Shown piece by piece: positions 1 through 9,957 of a stretch of 64,000 bases of DNA. A program made the translations under genes and the position numbers. The notes under the pieces are model-generated. The model was given only the letters and a program-made list of their open reading frames with translations, was not told the DNA's origin and made no database searches. Position 1 is the first letter of the stretch, and every line of letters starts with the position of its first letter. Origin of the DNA: Kriegella aquimaris (GTDB taxonomy: Bacteria; Bacteroidota; Bacteroidia; Flavobacteriales; Flavobacteriaceae); NCBI RefSeq assembly GCF_900103215.1, contig NZ_FNGV01000008.1:186001-250000 (forward strand), written 5' to 3'.

Positions 1-442
1 TTGCCAGCTCCCAATGCGGTAAAGAACCTTCTTTCAAAACGGGGATATCACCTTCTTTAAAGACTTCTTCGTTGTCGTCTTCGGTGCTTCCGGCGGGTAC
101 TGACTCGTGGGGTACATTCGGTATTTGATAGAGCAGTTGCTGCAATTGCTCGGTTATGGCATTTAACTCGTCACCAAAGCGCTTTGAGTCTTCTTTAAGA
201 GTGCCGGTTTTTTCCTTTAAAACATTGGCTTCTTGTGCTTTTCCCGTTTTGTAGAGGTTGCCGATTTCCTTAGATAGCTTATTGCTTTCTGCCAAGGTAT
301 TATCTAGTTCGGTTTGAGTCGATCGTCGCTTTTCATCCAATAGGAGCACACTGTCGACGATGGGGGCCGCATCGATGTTCCGTTTTTGCAAAGCGGCTAT
401 GATTGTATCTTTATTATCTCTTAAAGTTTGAAGCTGCAACAT
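1..442 (-). CDS. serS: Seryl-tRNA synthetase, N-terminal part (cut by window edge)
   Basis: Charges tRNA-Ser (and tRNA-Sec where present) with serine in the cytoplasm. Reading the minus strand from an ATG at 442 gives a protein starting MLQLQTLRDN, followed by the long antiparallel coiled-coil tRNA-binding arm typical of SerS (charged helix with LDEKRRSTQTELDNTL) and the conserved turn QIPNVPHESVP near residue 115. About 147 residues are visible; the catalytic class II domain lies beyond position 1. A candidate promoter -7 element sits about 20 bp upstream. Recognition rests on the N-terminal arm alone but the pattern is distinctive. Confidence 0.93.
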   Translation of the reverse strand, partial: MLQLQTLRDNKDTIIAALQKRNIDAAPIVDSVLLLDEKRRSTQTELDNTLAESNKLSKEIGNLYKTGKAQEANVLKEKTGTLKEDSKRFGDELNAITEQLQQLLYQIPNVPHESVPAGSTEDDNEEVFKEGDIPVLKEGSLPHWELA

Positions 443-462
443 TCTTTCCTGATTTTACGGTG

Positions 463-470
463 CAAATTTA
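463..470 (-). promoter_or_regulatory. Candidate -7 promoter element of serS
   Basis: On the minus strand this reads TAAATTTG, an exact match to the Bacteroidota -7 consensus TAnnTTTG, 20 bp before the serS start codon. I see no clear TTG at the usual upstream distance, so the call is tentative. Confidence 0.35.
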
Positions 471-588
471 TACTAATCTTCCGATTATAAACGGATACTT
501 GGTGTACTGTTATGGTAAAATACGTGAATTTGTACGAATTTTATCCATTTTAAGACTGATGGGAATGAAGTTGAGCGATACCCCCTGG

Positions 589-1755
589 TTATTCGACAGG
601 TTTTTTGAAAAGTAAATGAAATACCAATACCAACAGGGAATAGACAAGTCCCAAAGTGGCTACACCCGTCCATTTATAGGTTTCCCAAGCCAAGGCTCCT
701 GTAACGGTTCCTAGCGCTCCTCCGATAAAGTAGCCGACCATATAGATGGTATTTACGCGATTTCGCGCTTCTGGATTTCTAGAGAAAATGATATTCTGAT
801 TCGTAATATGAAGCGATTGTAGCGCCATATCGATTAAAAGGACCCCTATGATCAAACCAAAAATTGATTTTTCAGAAAATAGAAATATGACCCAAGATAG
901 AATCATAACCATTGATGCTATGGTAATAAGCAAATTTTTATTCAAGTGATCGCTCATTTTTCCGACTTTTGAAGCGGCAAGAGCGCCGAAGATTCCTAAA
1001 ATACCGAAAGATCCGGTTACCGTGCTACCATAATTAAAAGAATCTTCCATCAAGAAAACCAAGGTAGTCCAGAAGGCACTGAATCCAGCAAAACCCAATC
1101 CTCCCCTCAAAGCGGCCAATCGTACCGAACGCTCTTTTTTGAAGTAATGTAGTATTGACTTCATGAGTTTTACATAGGTTCCTTTAAAATCGGGGTGAAG
1201 TTCTGGCAGATGTATTTTTAGTAAAACCCAATAGATAATCATAAGGCCCGAAGCCAAGTAATACATGCTTCGCCAACCATAATGTTCACCAACGAACCCG
1301 CTTATGAACCTGCTGCCTAGGATACCGATCAATAGACCGCTCATGACAATACCAATGGCGCGACCCACACTATTTTTATCGGCGAGTAAGGCAGCCATAG
1401 GAACGAATAATTGCGGAATTACCGACGAGGCACCAATGAAAAAGCTTGCAACAGTCAGCATAAGTAGCGATTTGGCTGTGGCAGCAAGAAGTAGTGAGAG
1501 TACAATGGCCAGAAAATCGACCATTATTATTCTTTTATGGGAAATTTTATCTCCCAAGGGGATAATGAACAGCAAGCCAAAAGCATAGCCCAATTGCGTA
1601 AAGAGAGGTATATTACTTACTTTCGATTCTGAAACTCCAAATGTATTGGCAATTTGGTTTAATAGGGGTTGATTGTAGTAATTATTGGCCACTACCAGTC
1701 CGGCCCCAATGGCCATTAGATATAAAAGGGAGTTGGTCAATTTCTTTTCGCCCAT
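589..1755 (-). CDS. MFS transporter, probable drug/metabolite exporter
   Basis: Integral membrane protein of the major facilitator superfamily with about 12 hydrophobic segments. The loop after helix 2 carries the MFS signature-like stretch PLGDKISHKRII, and helix 1 has the conserved NNYYNQPLL seen in YgaY/YnfM-like exporters. I chose the ATG at 1755 (388 residues), 8 bp after the stop of the upstream HTTM gene. A longer reading from 1794 is open but would overlap that gene by 31 bp. Close packing suggests co-transcription with ribF and the HTTM gene. Substrate unknown. Confidence 0.85.
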   Translation of the reverse strand: MGEKKLTNSLLYLMAIGAGLVVANNYYNQPLLNQIANTFGVSESKVSNIPLFTQLGYAFGLLFIIPLGDKISHKRIIMVDFLAIVLSLLLAATAKSLLMLTVASFFIGASSVIPQLFVPMAALLADKNSVGRAIGIVMSGLLIGILGSRFISGFVGEHYGWRSMYYLASGLMIIYWVLLKIHLPELHPDFKGTYVKLMKSILHYFKKERSVRLAALRGGLGFAGFSAFWTTLVFLMEDSFNYGSTVTGSFGILGIFGALAASKVGKMSDHLNKNLLITIASMVMILSWVIFLFSEKSIFGLIIGVLLIDMALQSLHITNQNIIFSRNPEARNRVNTIYMVGYFIGGALGTVTGALAWETYKWTGVATLGLVYSLLVLVFHLLFKKPVE

Positions 1756-1763
1756 GGTTCTCT

Positions 1764-3086
1764 TTAGTTTGTTGGGGCTGATGGCAGTATCCAATCATGG
1801 TGTTTGAAATGATGCCAGCGTTCGCTGGCCAAATCTACCTTTGGGTCTATAAAGGCCCTGTAAGGTTTACCGTTAACACTTACTTTGGAGTTTAAAACGA
1901 ACACTGAAATGTCTTCTCCTTTTTGAGCGTATTCTTTTTTTAATTGCTGGGCAAATTGCCATATAAAATCGGGATAAGCTCCAATCTTTTGTTTCTGTTT
2001 CGAGGTCAGATAGTCATTTAGGTCTACAATCGTCGATTTATTCTTTTCTCGGTTCACGACCTTGAATTGTATTTTGCCGCTTCGATTTCGTAGCATCATG
2101 CGCCAGCTCATGCGATGGCCTTCTTCTGTCCAAAGCACATCATCTTTAATAAAATAGTGCCGCAGGGGTAATGCTAACTGAATCAAAAAATAGAGGCTTC
2201 CGCCGAAAAGCGCAATATTTTTATAGGACGGTGGACTGAACTCCTGCTTTGTATAAGGTTTTTTTCCTTTGAAAAAGAGTTGTCTTATGGTTTCGGGTTC
2301 GAAAAAGAATACACTAAAGGCGAGAGCTAAATAGGGAAAAATTCCAATTTGAAAAACAACGGAATTAAAAACATGAAAAAATAGGGATGCGAAAAAGGCT
2401 ATTTTTCGCGTCGGTCGCCATAAAAGCGCGGGTACGATCAGTAGGTCAAACAAAATGCCCATAACCCCTACTATCCGATGCATCCAAGGTTGTTGAAGCA
2501 TCTCGCCGATCAGGTAATAATCTGCCTTGCTTTGCATTAATATCTTGATGATTCTGAAATCGACCCAATCTCCGTACATTTTGGCAATAGCGGCATAAGT
2601 GTATACGATGAATAGTTGAAGTACTATTATCCATTTGACGTAAGAGTACATCGCATCGGTCTTCAAGGCTGTATTTTTTTTAGCATCACAAGAGTAGTTC
2701 TGGTTTGCTGGAAAAAAACACATAAAAAATGAGATTAATATAAGTAGGTAGTAATGATTGTTGTAGGATGTTTTTTGCATTAAATAGACACCTGTCCACA
2801 ATATGGTGAATGCAATAATGCTGAATCGGTATTTGTACCCCAAGGCAATACAGAGACCCAAGGTTCCCATGACAAAGAAATACAAATACATGCCGTTTCC
2901 GGGTAACGGTTGTAGCCATTCAAAGCCTATGAAGTTAAAGGTGAAACGAGGTTCGACCAAGGTGCGTTGAATCCAGCCGGTGACCATGGCGCCATAGCAT
3001 TCTAAAGCCACTAAAATTCCAAATATTATTCGGAAAATGATCAATGGGGAATTATCGATTTTCGAAAAAAGCCACCGGTCTAGCAT
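1764..3086 (-). CDS. HTTM domain membrane protein (vitamin K-dependent gamma-carboxylase-like)
   Basis: 440 residues. The first 280 or so hold about seven to eight hydrophobic helices of the HTTM family, with typical pieces such as SPLIIFRIIFGILVALE at the N-terminus and KTSYNNHYYLL around residue 110. The C-terminal 150 residues are soluble and include a WRMMLRNRSG stretch often found in this family. In animals the HTTM domain carries vitamin K-dependent gamma-carboxylation; bacterial members mostly have no proven role. The start codon directly abuts the ribF stop at 3087, so the two are very likely one transcript. Confidence 0.82.
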   Translation of the reverse strand: MLDRWLFSKIDNSPLIIFRIIFGILVALECYGAMVTGWIQRTLVEPRFTFNFIGFEWLQPLPGNGMYLYFFVMGTLGLCIALGYKYRFSIIAFTILWTGVYLMQKTSYNNHYYLLILISFFMCFFPANQNYSCDAKKNTALKTDAMYSYVKWIIVLQLFIVYTYAAIAKMYGDWVDFRIIKILMQSKADYYLIGEMLQQPWMHRIVGVMGILFDLLIVPALLWRPTRKIAFFASLFFHVFNSVVFQIGIFPYLALAFSVFFFEPETIRQLFFKGKKPYTKQEFSPPSYKNIALFGGSLYFLIQLALPLRHYFIKDDVLWTEEGHRMSWRMMLRNRSGKIQFKVVNREKNKSTIVDLNDYLTSKQKQKIGAYPDFIWQFAQQLKKEYAQKGEDISVFVLNSKVSVNGKPYRAFIDPKVDLASERWHHFKHHDWILPSAPTN

Positions 3087-4019
3087 TTATTGTCTTATGA
3101 AAGCAAGCGAAGTTTTTTTGTCTTTTTGAAGCTGTATTTTTAGGGCATCGATAGAATCGAACTTGTGTTCATCACGAATACGCTTCAAAATATCAACCTG
3201 TATAGTAGTCTCGTAGAGATTTTCATCAAAATTCAGATAATGGACTTCAATGCTCTTCTCGGCTCCATTTCCTGCCACTGTAGGATTGTAGCCTATGTTC
3301 ATCATTCCGTATACCACTTTATTCTTAATGGTGCTCTTACAAACGTATACGCCATTTTTAGGAATCAACTTGTATGATTCTTCAATGAAAACGTTGGCCG
3401 TAGGAAACCCAAGCTGCCTACCTAGACCCTTGCCCTTTTTTACAGTGCCCGTCAGCATATATTTATAGCCCAAATATTTATTGGCCGTAAGTATATCACC
3501 TGTTTCAAGTGCTTTCCGTATTTTGGTGGAGCTGACTGAAACATCATTGATTTCTTGCGCGGGTATTTCCTCTACTTCGAAATCCAATGCGTTGCCAAAA
3601 GCTCTTAAGTCGTTAATGTTGGCGGTTCTATTTCTGCCAAAACGATGGTCGTAGCCAATAATAATTTTCTTGGTCTTAAGGCTGTTTACAAGAATATCCC
3701 TCACAAACTCAGTTGCCGATAATCGCGAAAACTCTTTTGTGAACGGGTGTATGATCAACTGGTCGATTCCAAATTCCTTGAGTATATTGGTTTTTTCAGA
3801 AACGGTATTCAGAAGTTTTATATTGGTGTCTTTCTGAAGTACCATTCTTGGATGTGGAAAAAAAGTAAGCACAGTCGATTTAAGCTCCGTTTCGGCACAG
3901 CTTTTGATTAAACGATCCAAGATTTTACGATGCCCAATATGCACGCCGTCAAAAGTGCCAATGGTGATGGCCGTGGAATGCTTTTTGTCGTATTTGGAGA
4001 TGCTTTGGACTGTTACCAC
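3087..4019 (-). CDS. ribF: Bifunctional riboflavin kinase/FAD synthetase
   Basis: Converts riboflavin to FMN and FMN to FAD in the cytoplasm. Residues 1-185 form the adenylyltransferase domain with TIGTFDGVHIGHRKIL (the GxFDxxHxGH nucleotidyl-transfer motif) and the STKIRKALETGD stretch. Residues 185-310 form the flavokinase domain with KGKGLGRQLGFPTANV, the PTAN motif that binds ATP-Mg and flavin. Length of 310 residues is normal for RibF. It heads a tightly packed minus-strand group with the HTTM and MFS genes and is divergent from the metzincin gene, with only about 50 bp between the two start codons. Confidence 0.97.
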   Translation of the reverse strand: MVTVQSISKYDKKHSTAITIGTFDGVHIGHRKILDRLIKSCAETELKSTVLTFFPHPRMVLQKDTNIKLLNTVSEKTNILKEFGIDQLIIHPFTKEFSRLSATEFVRDILVNSLKTKKIIIGYDHRFGRNRTANINDLRAFGNALDFEVEEIPAQEINDVSVSSTKIRKALETGDILTANKYLGYKYMLTGTVKKGKGLGRQLGFPTANVFIEESYKLIPKNGVYVCKSTIKNKVVYGMMNIGYNPTVAGNGAEKSIEVHYLNFDENLYETTIQVDILKRIRDEHKFDSIDALKIQLQKDKKTSLAFIRQ

Positions 4020-4042
4020 GTACTAAAAATAATAAAAAGACT

Positions 4043-4050
4043 TATATTTG
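4043..4050 (+). promoter_or_regulatory. Candidate -7 promoter element of the metzincin gene
   Basis: TATATTTG matches TAnnTTTG exactly. It ends 22 bp before the ATG at 4073 but only 7 bp before the GTG at 4058, which argues that the ATG is the real start. No matching TTG at -33 was found. Confidence 0.35.
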
Positions 4051-4072
4051 ATTCTGAGTGAAAAACCCCTTG

Positions 4073-7000
4073 ATGGCTACAAAACTACGTCTAGTTTTTT
4101 CAATTACCATACTATTTCTTTCCTTTTACGGCACGGCACAGCGTAATTTTTGGAAACAGGAAGCTTTACAAAATGATGTAAAGGGAAAAATGTTGGAGCG
4201 TTTTGAACTTAAAAAAGGAAAAGCATTTTCTTTAGACGAGAAAGCTTTTAAGCGGGGGTTGGAAACTTTTCCAGCAGCTAAAAGCTCTTTTAAAACAGTT
4301 TATTTTCCGGATGAAAATGGAGAGCTCATACCCTTTCTGGTTTCGGAAGCCCAAGTACTAGCTCCTGAACTTGCCGCCAAATATCCATCTATAAAATCGT
4401 ATAAAGGGCGCAGTCTGAAGAATGCGAATGACGTTATACGATTCAGTGTTTCGCATAAGGGTATACAGAGCATGGTCGTACATGGTGATGGGCAAAGCAG
4501 TACTTTTTTGCAAAAAGTTGGTGAGAATGCATATATGGCCTATAATAGGGATGCCAATAGTACTGAAGATATTGACTTCATCTGTGACACAGGGTCTATA
4601 GCAGGAAAGCAGTTACAAACCACCACGCAAAAGTTGGTCAATGATAAGATTCTTAGAAAATTTAGATTGGCGGTATCTGCCTCAGCTGAATATACACAAT
4701 TCCACGGCGGAGAAGTCGTCGATGCCCTTGCTGCCATCAATGCCACTGTGACGAGAATCAATCAGGTTTTTGAGAGGGATTTGGCTGTTACACTTCAGCT
4801 TGTTGCAAATACCGATGAGGTGATTTTTACCGATGAAGAAAAAGACCCTTATGACGGTAACCTGAATTCTGAAGTTCAGAATACGCTCAGAAATATTATT
4901 GGAGAAGAGAATTATGATATAGGCCATTTGTTTCACGACGATGATCCCGGTGGCAATGCGGGTTTTGTAGGTTCTGTCTGTGTAGATGATAAAAAAGGTA
5001 GTGCCTATGCATCGAGCCCCAGTCCTGAGGGAGACCTATATGATCTTGATTTTGTTGCCCACGAAATGGGCCATCAACTTGGTGCCAACCATACCTGGTC
5101 TTTTGAATCTGAGGGCACACAGGTGCAGGCGGAGCCAGCGAGTGGTACTACGATTATGGGCTATGCCGGTATAACTGGGGTCAACAACGTCGCTTCGAAC
5201 GGCAGTGATTATTTTCATCATAACAGCATTGTACAGATTTCTAGCTATTTGGCAAGCATCGGATGTGCTGAAATAATGAATCTTGACAATAACCCACCTG
5301 CAATAATTCCTATTGGAAATTTTGTGATTCCTAGGTCCACGGCATTTATACTCGAAGGGAGTGCGTCAGACCCCGATTCGGGCGATGTATTGAGTTATAC
5401 ATGGGAACAAATCGATGATGGAGTCGTGACACAGGCCACTTTCGGACCAACAAATCCGAGTGGGGCGAACTTTCGGTCGCTGCCACCTTCATTATCCCCA
5501 AAAAGATACTTTCCGAAGTTGACGAGCATATTATCAGGCAATCTTACCCAAACCATGCCCCTTGTAAATTCTAACTGGGAAACTGTTTCAGATGTAGGAA
5601 GGGAAATGAACTTTGCCTTAACTGTTCGTGACAATGCTCTTGGAGGCGGACAGGTGGTATCCGACGTGGTCAACGTTGCCGTGGTAGGTGGTGCAGGTCC
5701 TTTTATCGTTACTTCCCAAGCTGAAAGTGAGACGTATATTGCAGGTGATGTACAGCATATAATTTGGGATGTAGCCGAAACCCATAAAGCGCCTGTTCTT
5801 GCACAAACTGTAGATATACTGCTTTCTACTGATGATGGGCTCACGTTTCCCATTGTCTTGGCGGAAGATGTGCCGAATGATGGTGACCATAAAATAATTG
5901 TCCCGAATAACCCTACTTCCAAGGCTCGTATTATGGTCAGGGCCCATGATAATATTTTTTTTGCCGTCAACACCGCTAATTTTTCGATAACAGCATCACA
6001 AATTCTCCTCGATTTCGACAAGTTGGAATATGAGGTATGCCAACCCGACGATTTGGTGGTGACATTTAATTATGAACCCGTCTTGGATTTTACTGAGGAG
6101 ACCACTTTTACCGTGGTTTCACCTCCGACCGGACTAGATATTACTTTTTTCCCCGAAACCGCTACGAGTAATAATACTTCAGTTGACCTGATTTTGAGCA
6201 ATACTGGAGCGGTTTCAGAAGATAACTACAATATTGAAGTTCTTGCAACTTCTTCAAGTGTGACGAAAAAAGTGGTTTTGGAGGTGAGCATCTATGATGC
6301 CGATTTTCCAGATGTAGCGTTGCTCTCACCGGCAAATGGTCTCGAAGATACTTCTACGGGAATGCCATTGGAATGGGAGAGTGACAGTTCATATACCTCC
6401 TATGAGGTAGAGATATCTACTGACACCTCATTCAATACGATTGTCGAATCTGCGACCGTATTTTCAAATACCTATAGACCATCGGGGTTGATAAATGCAA
6501 CCACATACTTTTGGAGGGTGAAGCCGATAAATGCTTGTGGAGATGGGGACTTCGGGCCGCCATTTGGTTTTACCACAGTTCAGTTTAGTTGTAAAAATAA
6601 AGAGAGTGATGGGTTACCAATCGAGATAACGCCAATTGGGAAACCAACGATAACTTCGAGTATTACCTTTTTAGAGGATTTGCCTTTGGCGGATATCAAT
6701 GTGAATCTTACCGTGGATCATACTTTTCTCTCTGATCTCGCGATAAGTTTGACCTCCCCAGCGGGAACTACCGTGGTACTTGTTTCCAGTAGTTGTGGAG
6801 ACCTCGAAAATATAAATGCCACTTTTGATGATGATGCAGACAGTTTTGAATGCGATGGCAAGCCAGCAATAAGCGGAACGGTTAAACCATTAGGTTCCTT
6901 AGATGCTTTTAAGGGCGAATCGATTTTAGGTAAATGGGTTTTAGAGGTTTCAGATAACGTTCAATCCGATGGCGGTGCGCTCAGGGCTTTCTCTTTGGAT

Positions 7001-7843
7001 GTTTGTGTGGAAGGTGAATTCAGGCCTGATGCCGATAAAGATGGCATTTATGACGATGGTGACGATGCATGTCTGGGAACCGCTGAGGGCCAAGAGGTCG
7101 ATGCCAACGGATGTGCGGTTTACAGGTTCCCTAGCACTAATTTTTCTATTTCCGTACAGAGCGAATCTTGTAGAAACAACAATGATGGGCAACTGAGTAT
7201 TGTTCCCCAAATCGACTTGGAATATTCGGTTACCGTCACGGGAAATGGGGTCAATATTACTGAAGACTTTTCACGCACTTACACACTGGAGAATTTGGCG
7301 GCAGGTACTTATATGGCATGTATTAATGGAACCGATGGGAGTTTGAAATATCTTGAACATTGTTTTGAAGTAGTTGTTACACAACCAGAACCTTTAGTGG
7401 TTACTTCAAAAACCAGCCAAGATGGAAAATACGTGCAATTGAATTTGCAAGGTGCAGCTATCTATACAATTGACTTGAATGGAGAATTGCTGCAGACCGA
7501 GGCAAGCGAACTATTTCTGCCCTTGCAAAATGGTTCCAACAGTCTTAAAGTATATGGTGAGTTACCATGTCAGGGGGTTTATGTGGAAAAGTTTATAACA
7601 TCCGACCAACCTTTTATTTATCCGAATCCATTTAGAGCTTCGACGAATATCTTCTTAGGTATGGTGGTCGAAAAAGTTGAGATAACTATCTATGGGGCCA
7701 GTGGTCAATTGGTTAAAAGTGGAAGTTATATAGTTGACAGCGCAGAAATGACACTTGATTTTGATGCCTTGCCTGCTGGGATGTATTTTGTAAACTTTAT
7801 TGGAGGAAAAGTGCAGGGAACACTAAAAGTTATAAAACAATGA
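4073..7843 (+). CDS. Secreted reprolysin-like zinc metallopeptidase with P-domain and T9SS type-A signal
   Basis: Large secreted protease. From the ATG at 4073 it is 1256 residues; an in-frame GTG at 4058 would add five. A signal peptide ends at FYGTAQ. The metzincin zinc motif HEMGHQLGANHTW lies near residue 330 and the Met-turn TTIMGYAG about 30 residues on. Then follow Ig/FN3-like segments, a proprotein-convertase P-domain (VNLTVDHTFLSDLAISLTSP and GKWVLEVSDN), a calcium-binding-like DADKDGIYDDGDD segment, and a C-terminal type IX sorting domain with FIYPNPF and LPAGMYFVN. It is therefore expected at the cell surface or outside. The next gene overlaps its stop by 4 bp, so they are co-translated. 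Confidence 0.93.
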   Translation: MATKLRLVFSITILFLSFYGTAQRNFWKQEALQNDVKGKMLERFELKKGKAFSLDEKAFKRGLETFPAAKSSFKTVYFPDENGELIPFLVSEAQVLAPELAAKYPSIKSYKGRSLKNANDVIRFSVSHKGIQSMVVHGDGQSSTFLQKVGENAYMAYNRDANSTEDIDFICDTGSIAGKQLQTTTQKLVNDKILRKFRLAVSASAEYTQFHGGEVVDALAAINATVTRINQVFERDLAVTLQLVANTDEVIFTDEEKDPYDGNLNSEVQNTLRNIIGEENYDIGHLFHDDDPGGNAGFVGSVCVDDKKGSAYASSPSPEGDLYDLDFVAHEMGHQLGANHTWSFESEGTQVQAEPASGTTIMGYAGITGVNNVASNGSDYFHHNSIVQISSYLASIGCAEIMNLDNNPPAIIPIGNFVIPRSTAFILEGSASDPDSGDVLSYTWEQIDDGVVTQATFGPTNPSGANFRSLPPSLSPKRYFPKLTSILSGNLTQTMPLVNSNWETVSDVGREMNFALTVRDNALGGGQVVSDVVNVAVVGGAGPFIVTSQAESETYIAGDVQHIIWDVAETHKAPVLAQTVDILLSTDDGLTFPIVLAEDVPNDGDHKIIVPNNPTSKARIMVRAHDNIFFAVNTANFSITASQILLDFDKLEYEVCQPDDLVVTFNYEPVLDFTEETTFTVVSPPTGLDITFFPETATSNNTSVDLILSNTGAVSEDNYNIEVLATSSSVTKKVVLEVSIYDADFPDVALLSPANGLEDTSTGMPLEWESDSSYTSYEVEISTDTSFNTIVESATVFSNTYRPSGLINATTYFWRVKPINACGDGDFGPPFGFTTVQFSCKNKESDGLPIEITPIGKPTITSSITFLEDLPLADINVNLTVDHTFLSDLAISLTSPAGTTVVLVSSSCGDLENINATFDDDADSFECDGKPAISGTVKPLGSLDAFKGESILGKWVLEVSDNVQSDGGALRAFSLDVCVEGEFRPDADKDGIYDDGDDACLGTAEGQEVDANGCAVYRFPSTNFSISVQSESCRNNNDGQLSIVPQIDLEYSVTVTGNGVNITEDFSRTYTLENLAAGTYMACINGTDGSLKYLEHCFEVVVTQPEPLVVTSKTSQDGKYVQLNLQGAAIYTIDLNGELLQTEASELFLPLQNGSNSLKVYGELPCQGVYVEKFITSDQPFIYPNPFRASTNIFLGMVVEKVEITIYGASGQLVKSGSYIVDSAEMTLDFDALPAGMYFVNFIGGKVQGTLKVIKQ

Positions 7844-8517
7844 GAGTATTTTCGGTAATTATAGTCGGTATGCTGTTGTTTGGTTGTAAAAAGGATGCTC
7901 CGAAGTCACCGGAGGCAGTGTTATTGTCCTTACCAGCAAAAAACACAGAGTGTGCCCCGGTTCAAACTTCTAGTGAATCGGCCAATGTTGTTCGATTTAC
8001 ATGGTTGGCGGCCGATCATGCTGAAACTTATGAACTTCGGGTGACTAATTTAAACACGGGTACAACACAGACCAAGAGTACCCAGTTACTTTCCGAGACA
8101 CTGCCATTACAGAAGGGTACACCTTTCTCTTGGGTAGTTATTTCAAAAAACACAAAAGTGCAAAAAACGAGTACGAGTGAAAAATGGATGTTTTACAATC
8201 CTGGTGCACAAACTTCATATGCCCCTTTTCCTGCTGAGATAATATCGCCAAAATTAAGCGAATCTGTTTTTAAGGACATTAATAATGAGATTACCCTTGA
8301 ATGGTCGGGGTTTGATCTAGATAACGATATCGCCGATTTTGATTTATATTTTTCTACCGAAACGCCCCCAGCCACGCTAATTGGTACATTCGCCTCAGGA
8401 AGTTCAGCTAAAAAGGTGAGTGTCTCGTCAAAGACGGTATATTATTGGAAGGTGGTTACTAAAGATGAAAATGGTAATACCTCCGATTCAGGGATTTTTA
8501 GTTTTAAAGTCTTTTAA
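7840..8517 (+). CDS. Lipoprotein with fibronectin type III-like repeats
   Basis: 225 residues. The signal peptide ends in a lipobox, VGMLLFGC, with the acylated Cys near residue 16. Two beta-sandwich repeats follow (VVRFTWLAADHAETYELRV around residues 50-70 and ITLEWSGFDLDNDIADFDLYF around 150-170), resembling the FN3-like modules inside the protease encoded just upstream. The ATG overlaps the protease stop codon (ATGA), so translation is probably coupled. It may anchor or assist the protease at the outer membrane; this is inferred from context only. Confidence 0.75.
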   Translation: MRVFSVIIVGMLLFGCKKDAPKSPEAVLLSLPAKNTECAPVQTSSESANVVRFTWLAADHAETYELRVTNLNTGTTQTKSTQLLSETLPLQKGTPFSWVVISKNTKVQKTSTSEKWMFYNPGAQTSYAPFPAEIISPKLSESVFKDINNEITLEWSGFDLDNDIADFDLYFSTETPPATLIGTFASGSSAKKVSVSSKTVYYWKVVTKDENGNTSDSGIFSFKVF

Positions 8518-8525
8518 AGAATAGA

Positions 8526-9155
8526 TCATGTTCCGTTAAAAGTGTTCATAGTGTTTTTAATTCCCCCCAAAACAAAAGAATTAATGAGTTCGGCCGATTT
8601 AGAAAGGCGCTCCCCCATCTTTTTCTTTTCTTCCTCATTCCATTCGCCCAATACGTAATCTACCTGTCTTCCCTTGCCAAAATCAGAGCCTACGCCAAAA
8701 CGGAACCTGTTATAGGAAGTAGTCTGTAAAAATAATTGGGTGTCTTTTAATCCATTATGTCCACCATCACTTCCTTTGGTTTTTACGCGAATCGTTCCAA
8801 AGGGTAAATTAATGTCGTCGGTTACCACAAGAATGTTTTCCAAAGGAATTTTCTCTTTGTCCATCCAATATTTTATGGCTTTTCCACTTAGGTTCATGTA
8901 TGTGGAAGGTTTTAGACAAAGTACACTTCGCCCTTTAATTTTATAGGAACCAACGGCACCAAGCTTGGCTATTTCAAATGAAAATTGTTCTTTTTCGGCC
9001 AAGGCGTCTAAAATCTTGAATCCGATATTATGTCGGGTTTCTGCATATTCGGCACCGATATTTCCGAGACCGATGATCAAAAATTTTTTCATGGCTTCTG
9101 TTTCCGCAAGTAATGCCTTTTTATTTGTGAATATTGATTTTAAGAAGTGCAGCAT
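8526..9155 (-). CDS. pth: Peptidyl-tRNA hydrolase
   Basis: Releases peptides from peptidyl-tRNAs dropped by ribosomes. The core begins at MKKFLIIGLGNIG and contains the catalytic His in TRHNIGF, the STYMNLSG motif, the DDINLPFG loop and GSDGGHNGLKD, all Pth signatures. I start it at the ATG at 9155 (209 residues), giving the short N-terminal extension MLHFLKSIFTNKK I recall from flavobacterial Pth. A longer start at 9188 would run into the rplY terminator hairpin, and the ATG at 9092 would give the bare core. It follows prs and rplY, a commonly conserved order. Confidence 0.95.
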   Translation of the reverse strand: MLHFLKSIFTNKKALLAETEAMKKFLIIGLGNIGAEYAETRHNIGFKILDALAEKEQFSFEIAKLGAVGSYKIKGRSVLCLKPSTYMNLSGKAIKYWMDKEKIPLENILVVTDDINLPFGTIRVKTKGSDGGHNGLKDTQLFLQTTSYNRFRFGVGSDFGKGRQVDYVLGEWNEEEKKKMGERLSKSAELINSFVLGGIKNTMNTFNGT

Positions 9156-9181
9156 GATGATATGAAATGGATAAAAATACA

Positions 9182-9216
9182 AAAGCATCCGGATAGCTGA
9201 TTCATCAGGATGCTTT
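9182..9216 (-). terminator. Terminator hairpin after rplY
   Basis: Inverted repeat AAAGCATCC / GGATGCTTT with a 17-nt loop. On the minus strand it follows the rplY stop by about 25 bp and is followed by TTTTGTATTTTT, so it fits an intrinsic terminator between rplY and pth. Confidence 0.6.
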
Positions 9217-9241
9217 CGTATTAAAACTATACTAGTTTTTA

Positions 9242-9886
9242 CTAGCTTTCAGCGCCTTCGGCAGTTGCCTCTGCTCCTTCAGCAGTTGCTTCTTCTCCTT
9301 CAACTCCTTCTTCATCTTCATCGTCACTAACCACTACGGCCGCACGTTGCGTTTTAACCTGTACCACCACTGTTGAATCTGGGTGAAGAATGGTAAAATC
9401 GTCATTTAATAAAGACTCAACAAGAATGTTGTCGCCAATTTTCAATTTTGAAATGTCAACATCGAAGAAATCGGGTAAGTTAGCCGGCAAAGCCTTAAGG
9501 GCGAGCTTCCTTTTTCTAAACAATAATCGACCACCATTACGTACCCCTGGTGAGTTGCCTTGCAACCTAACAGGTATATCCATGGTGATTTCCTTGTCTT
9601 TGAATAATTGGTAAAAATCGACATGTAAAATTCTATCCGACACTGGGTGGAATTGGATGTCTTGCATGATGGCATCTACTTTTTCACCATTATCCAACTC
9701 AATCACGACTGTGTGCGCGTTGGGGGTGTATACCAAATCTCTGAACTCTAGTTCGTGTGCTGTTAAATGCAATGGTTTTTCCCCTCCGTACACTACGCAA
9801 GGAACCTTTCCAGCATTACGTAGGGCCTTCGTTGCCTTTTTGCCCACGCTTTCTCTTTCTGATCCTTTAATTGTAATTGACTTCAT
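9242..9886 (-). CDS. rplY: 50S ribosomal protein L25 / general stress protein Ctc
   Basis: Binds 5S rRNA in the large subunit. 214 residues: an N-terminal L25 domain ([20 protein letters not shown], then [16 protein letters not shown] and HVDFYQLF) and the C-terminal TL5/Ctc beta domain ([19 protein letters not shown]). The last 35 residues are very acidic and alanine-rich ([20 protein letters not shown]), a tail common in Bacteroidota L25. It sits between prs and pth on the same strand. Confidence 0.97.
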   Translation of the reverse strand: MKSITIKGSERESVGKKATKALRNAGKVPCVVYGGEKPLHLTAHELEFRDLVYTPNAHTVVIELDNGEKVDAIMQDIQFHPVSDRILHVDFYQLFKDKEITMDIPVRLQGNSPGVRNGGRLLFRKRKLALKALPANLPDFFDVDISKLKIGDNILVESLLNDDFTILHPDSTVVVQVKTQRAAVVVSDDEDEEGVEGEEATAEGAEATAEGAES

Positions 9887-9957
9887 TATATATATTAAAA
9901 ATTAATAATTCGCTGTTTTGATCTTCTCAAGAATATTCTTTTCGAAGCGGTTACGGG

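Noticed and set aside
403-673. Small ORFs between serS and the MFS gene
   Set aside because: They overlap serS or the MFS gene on the other strand or frame, lack family features, and the region is explained as the serS leader.
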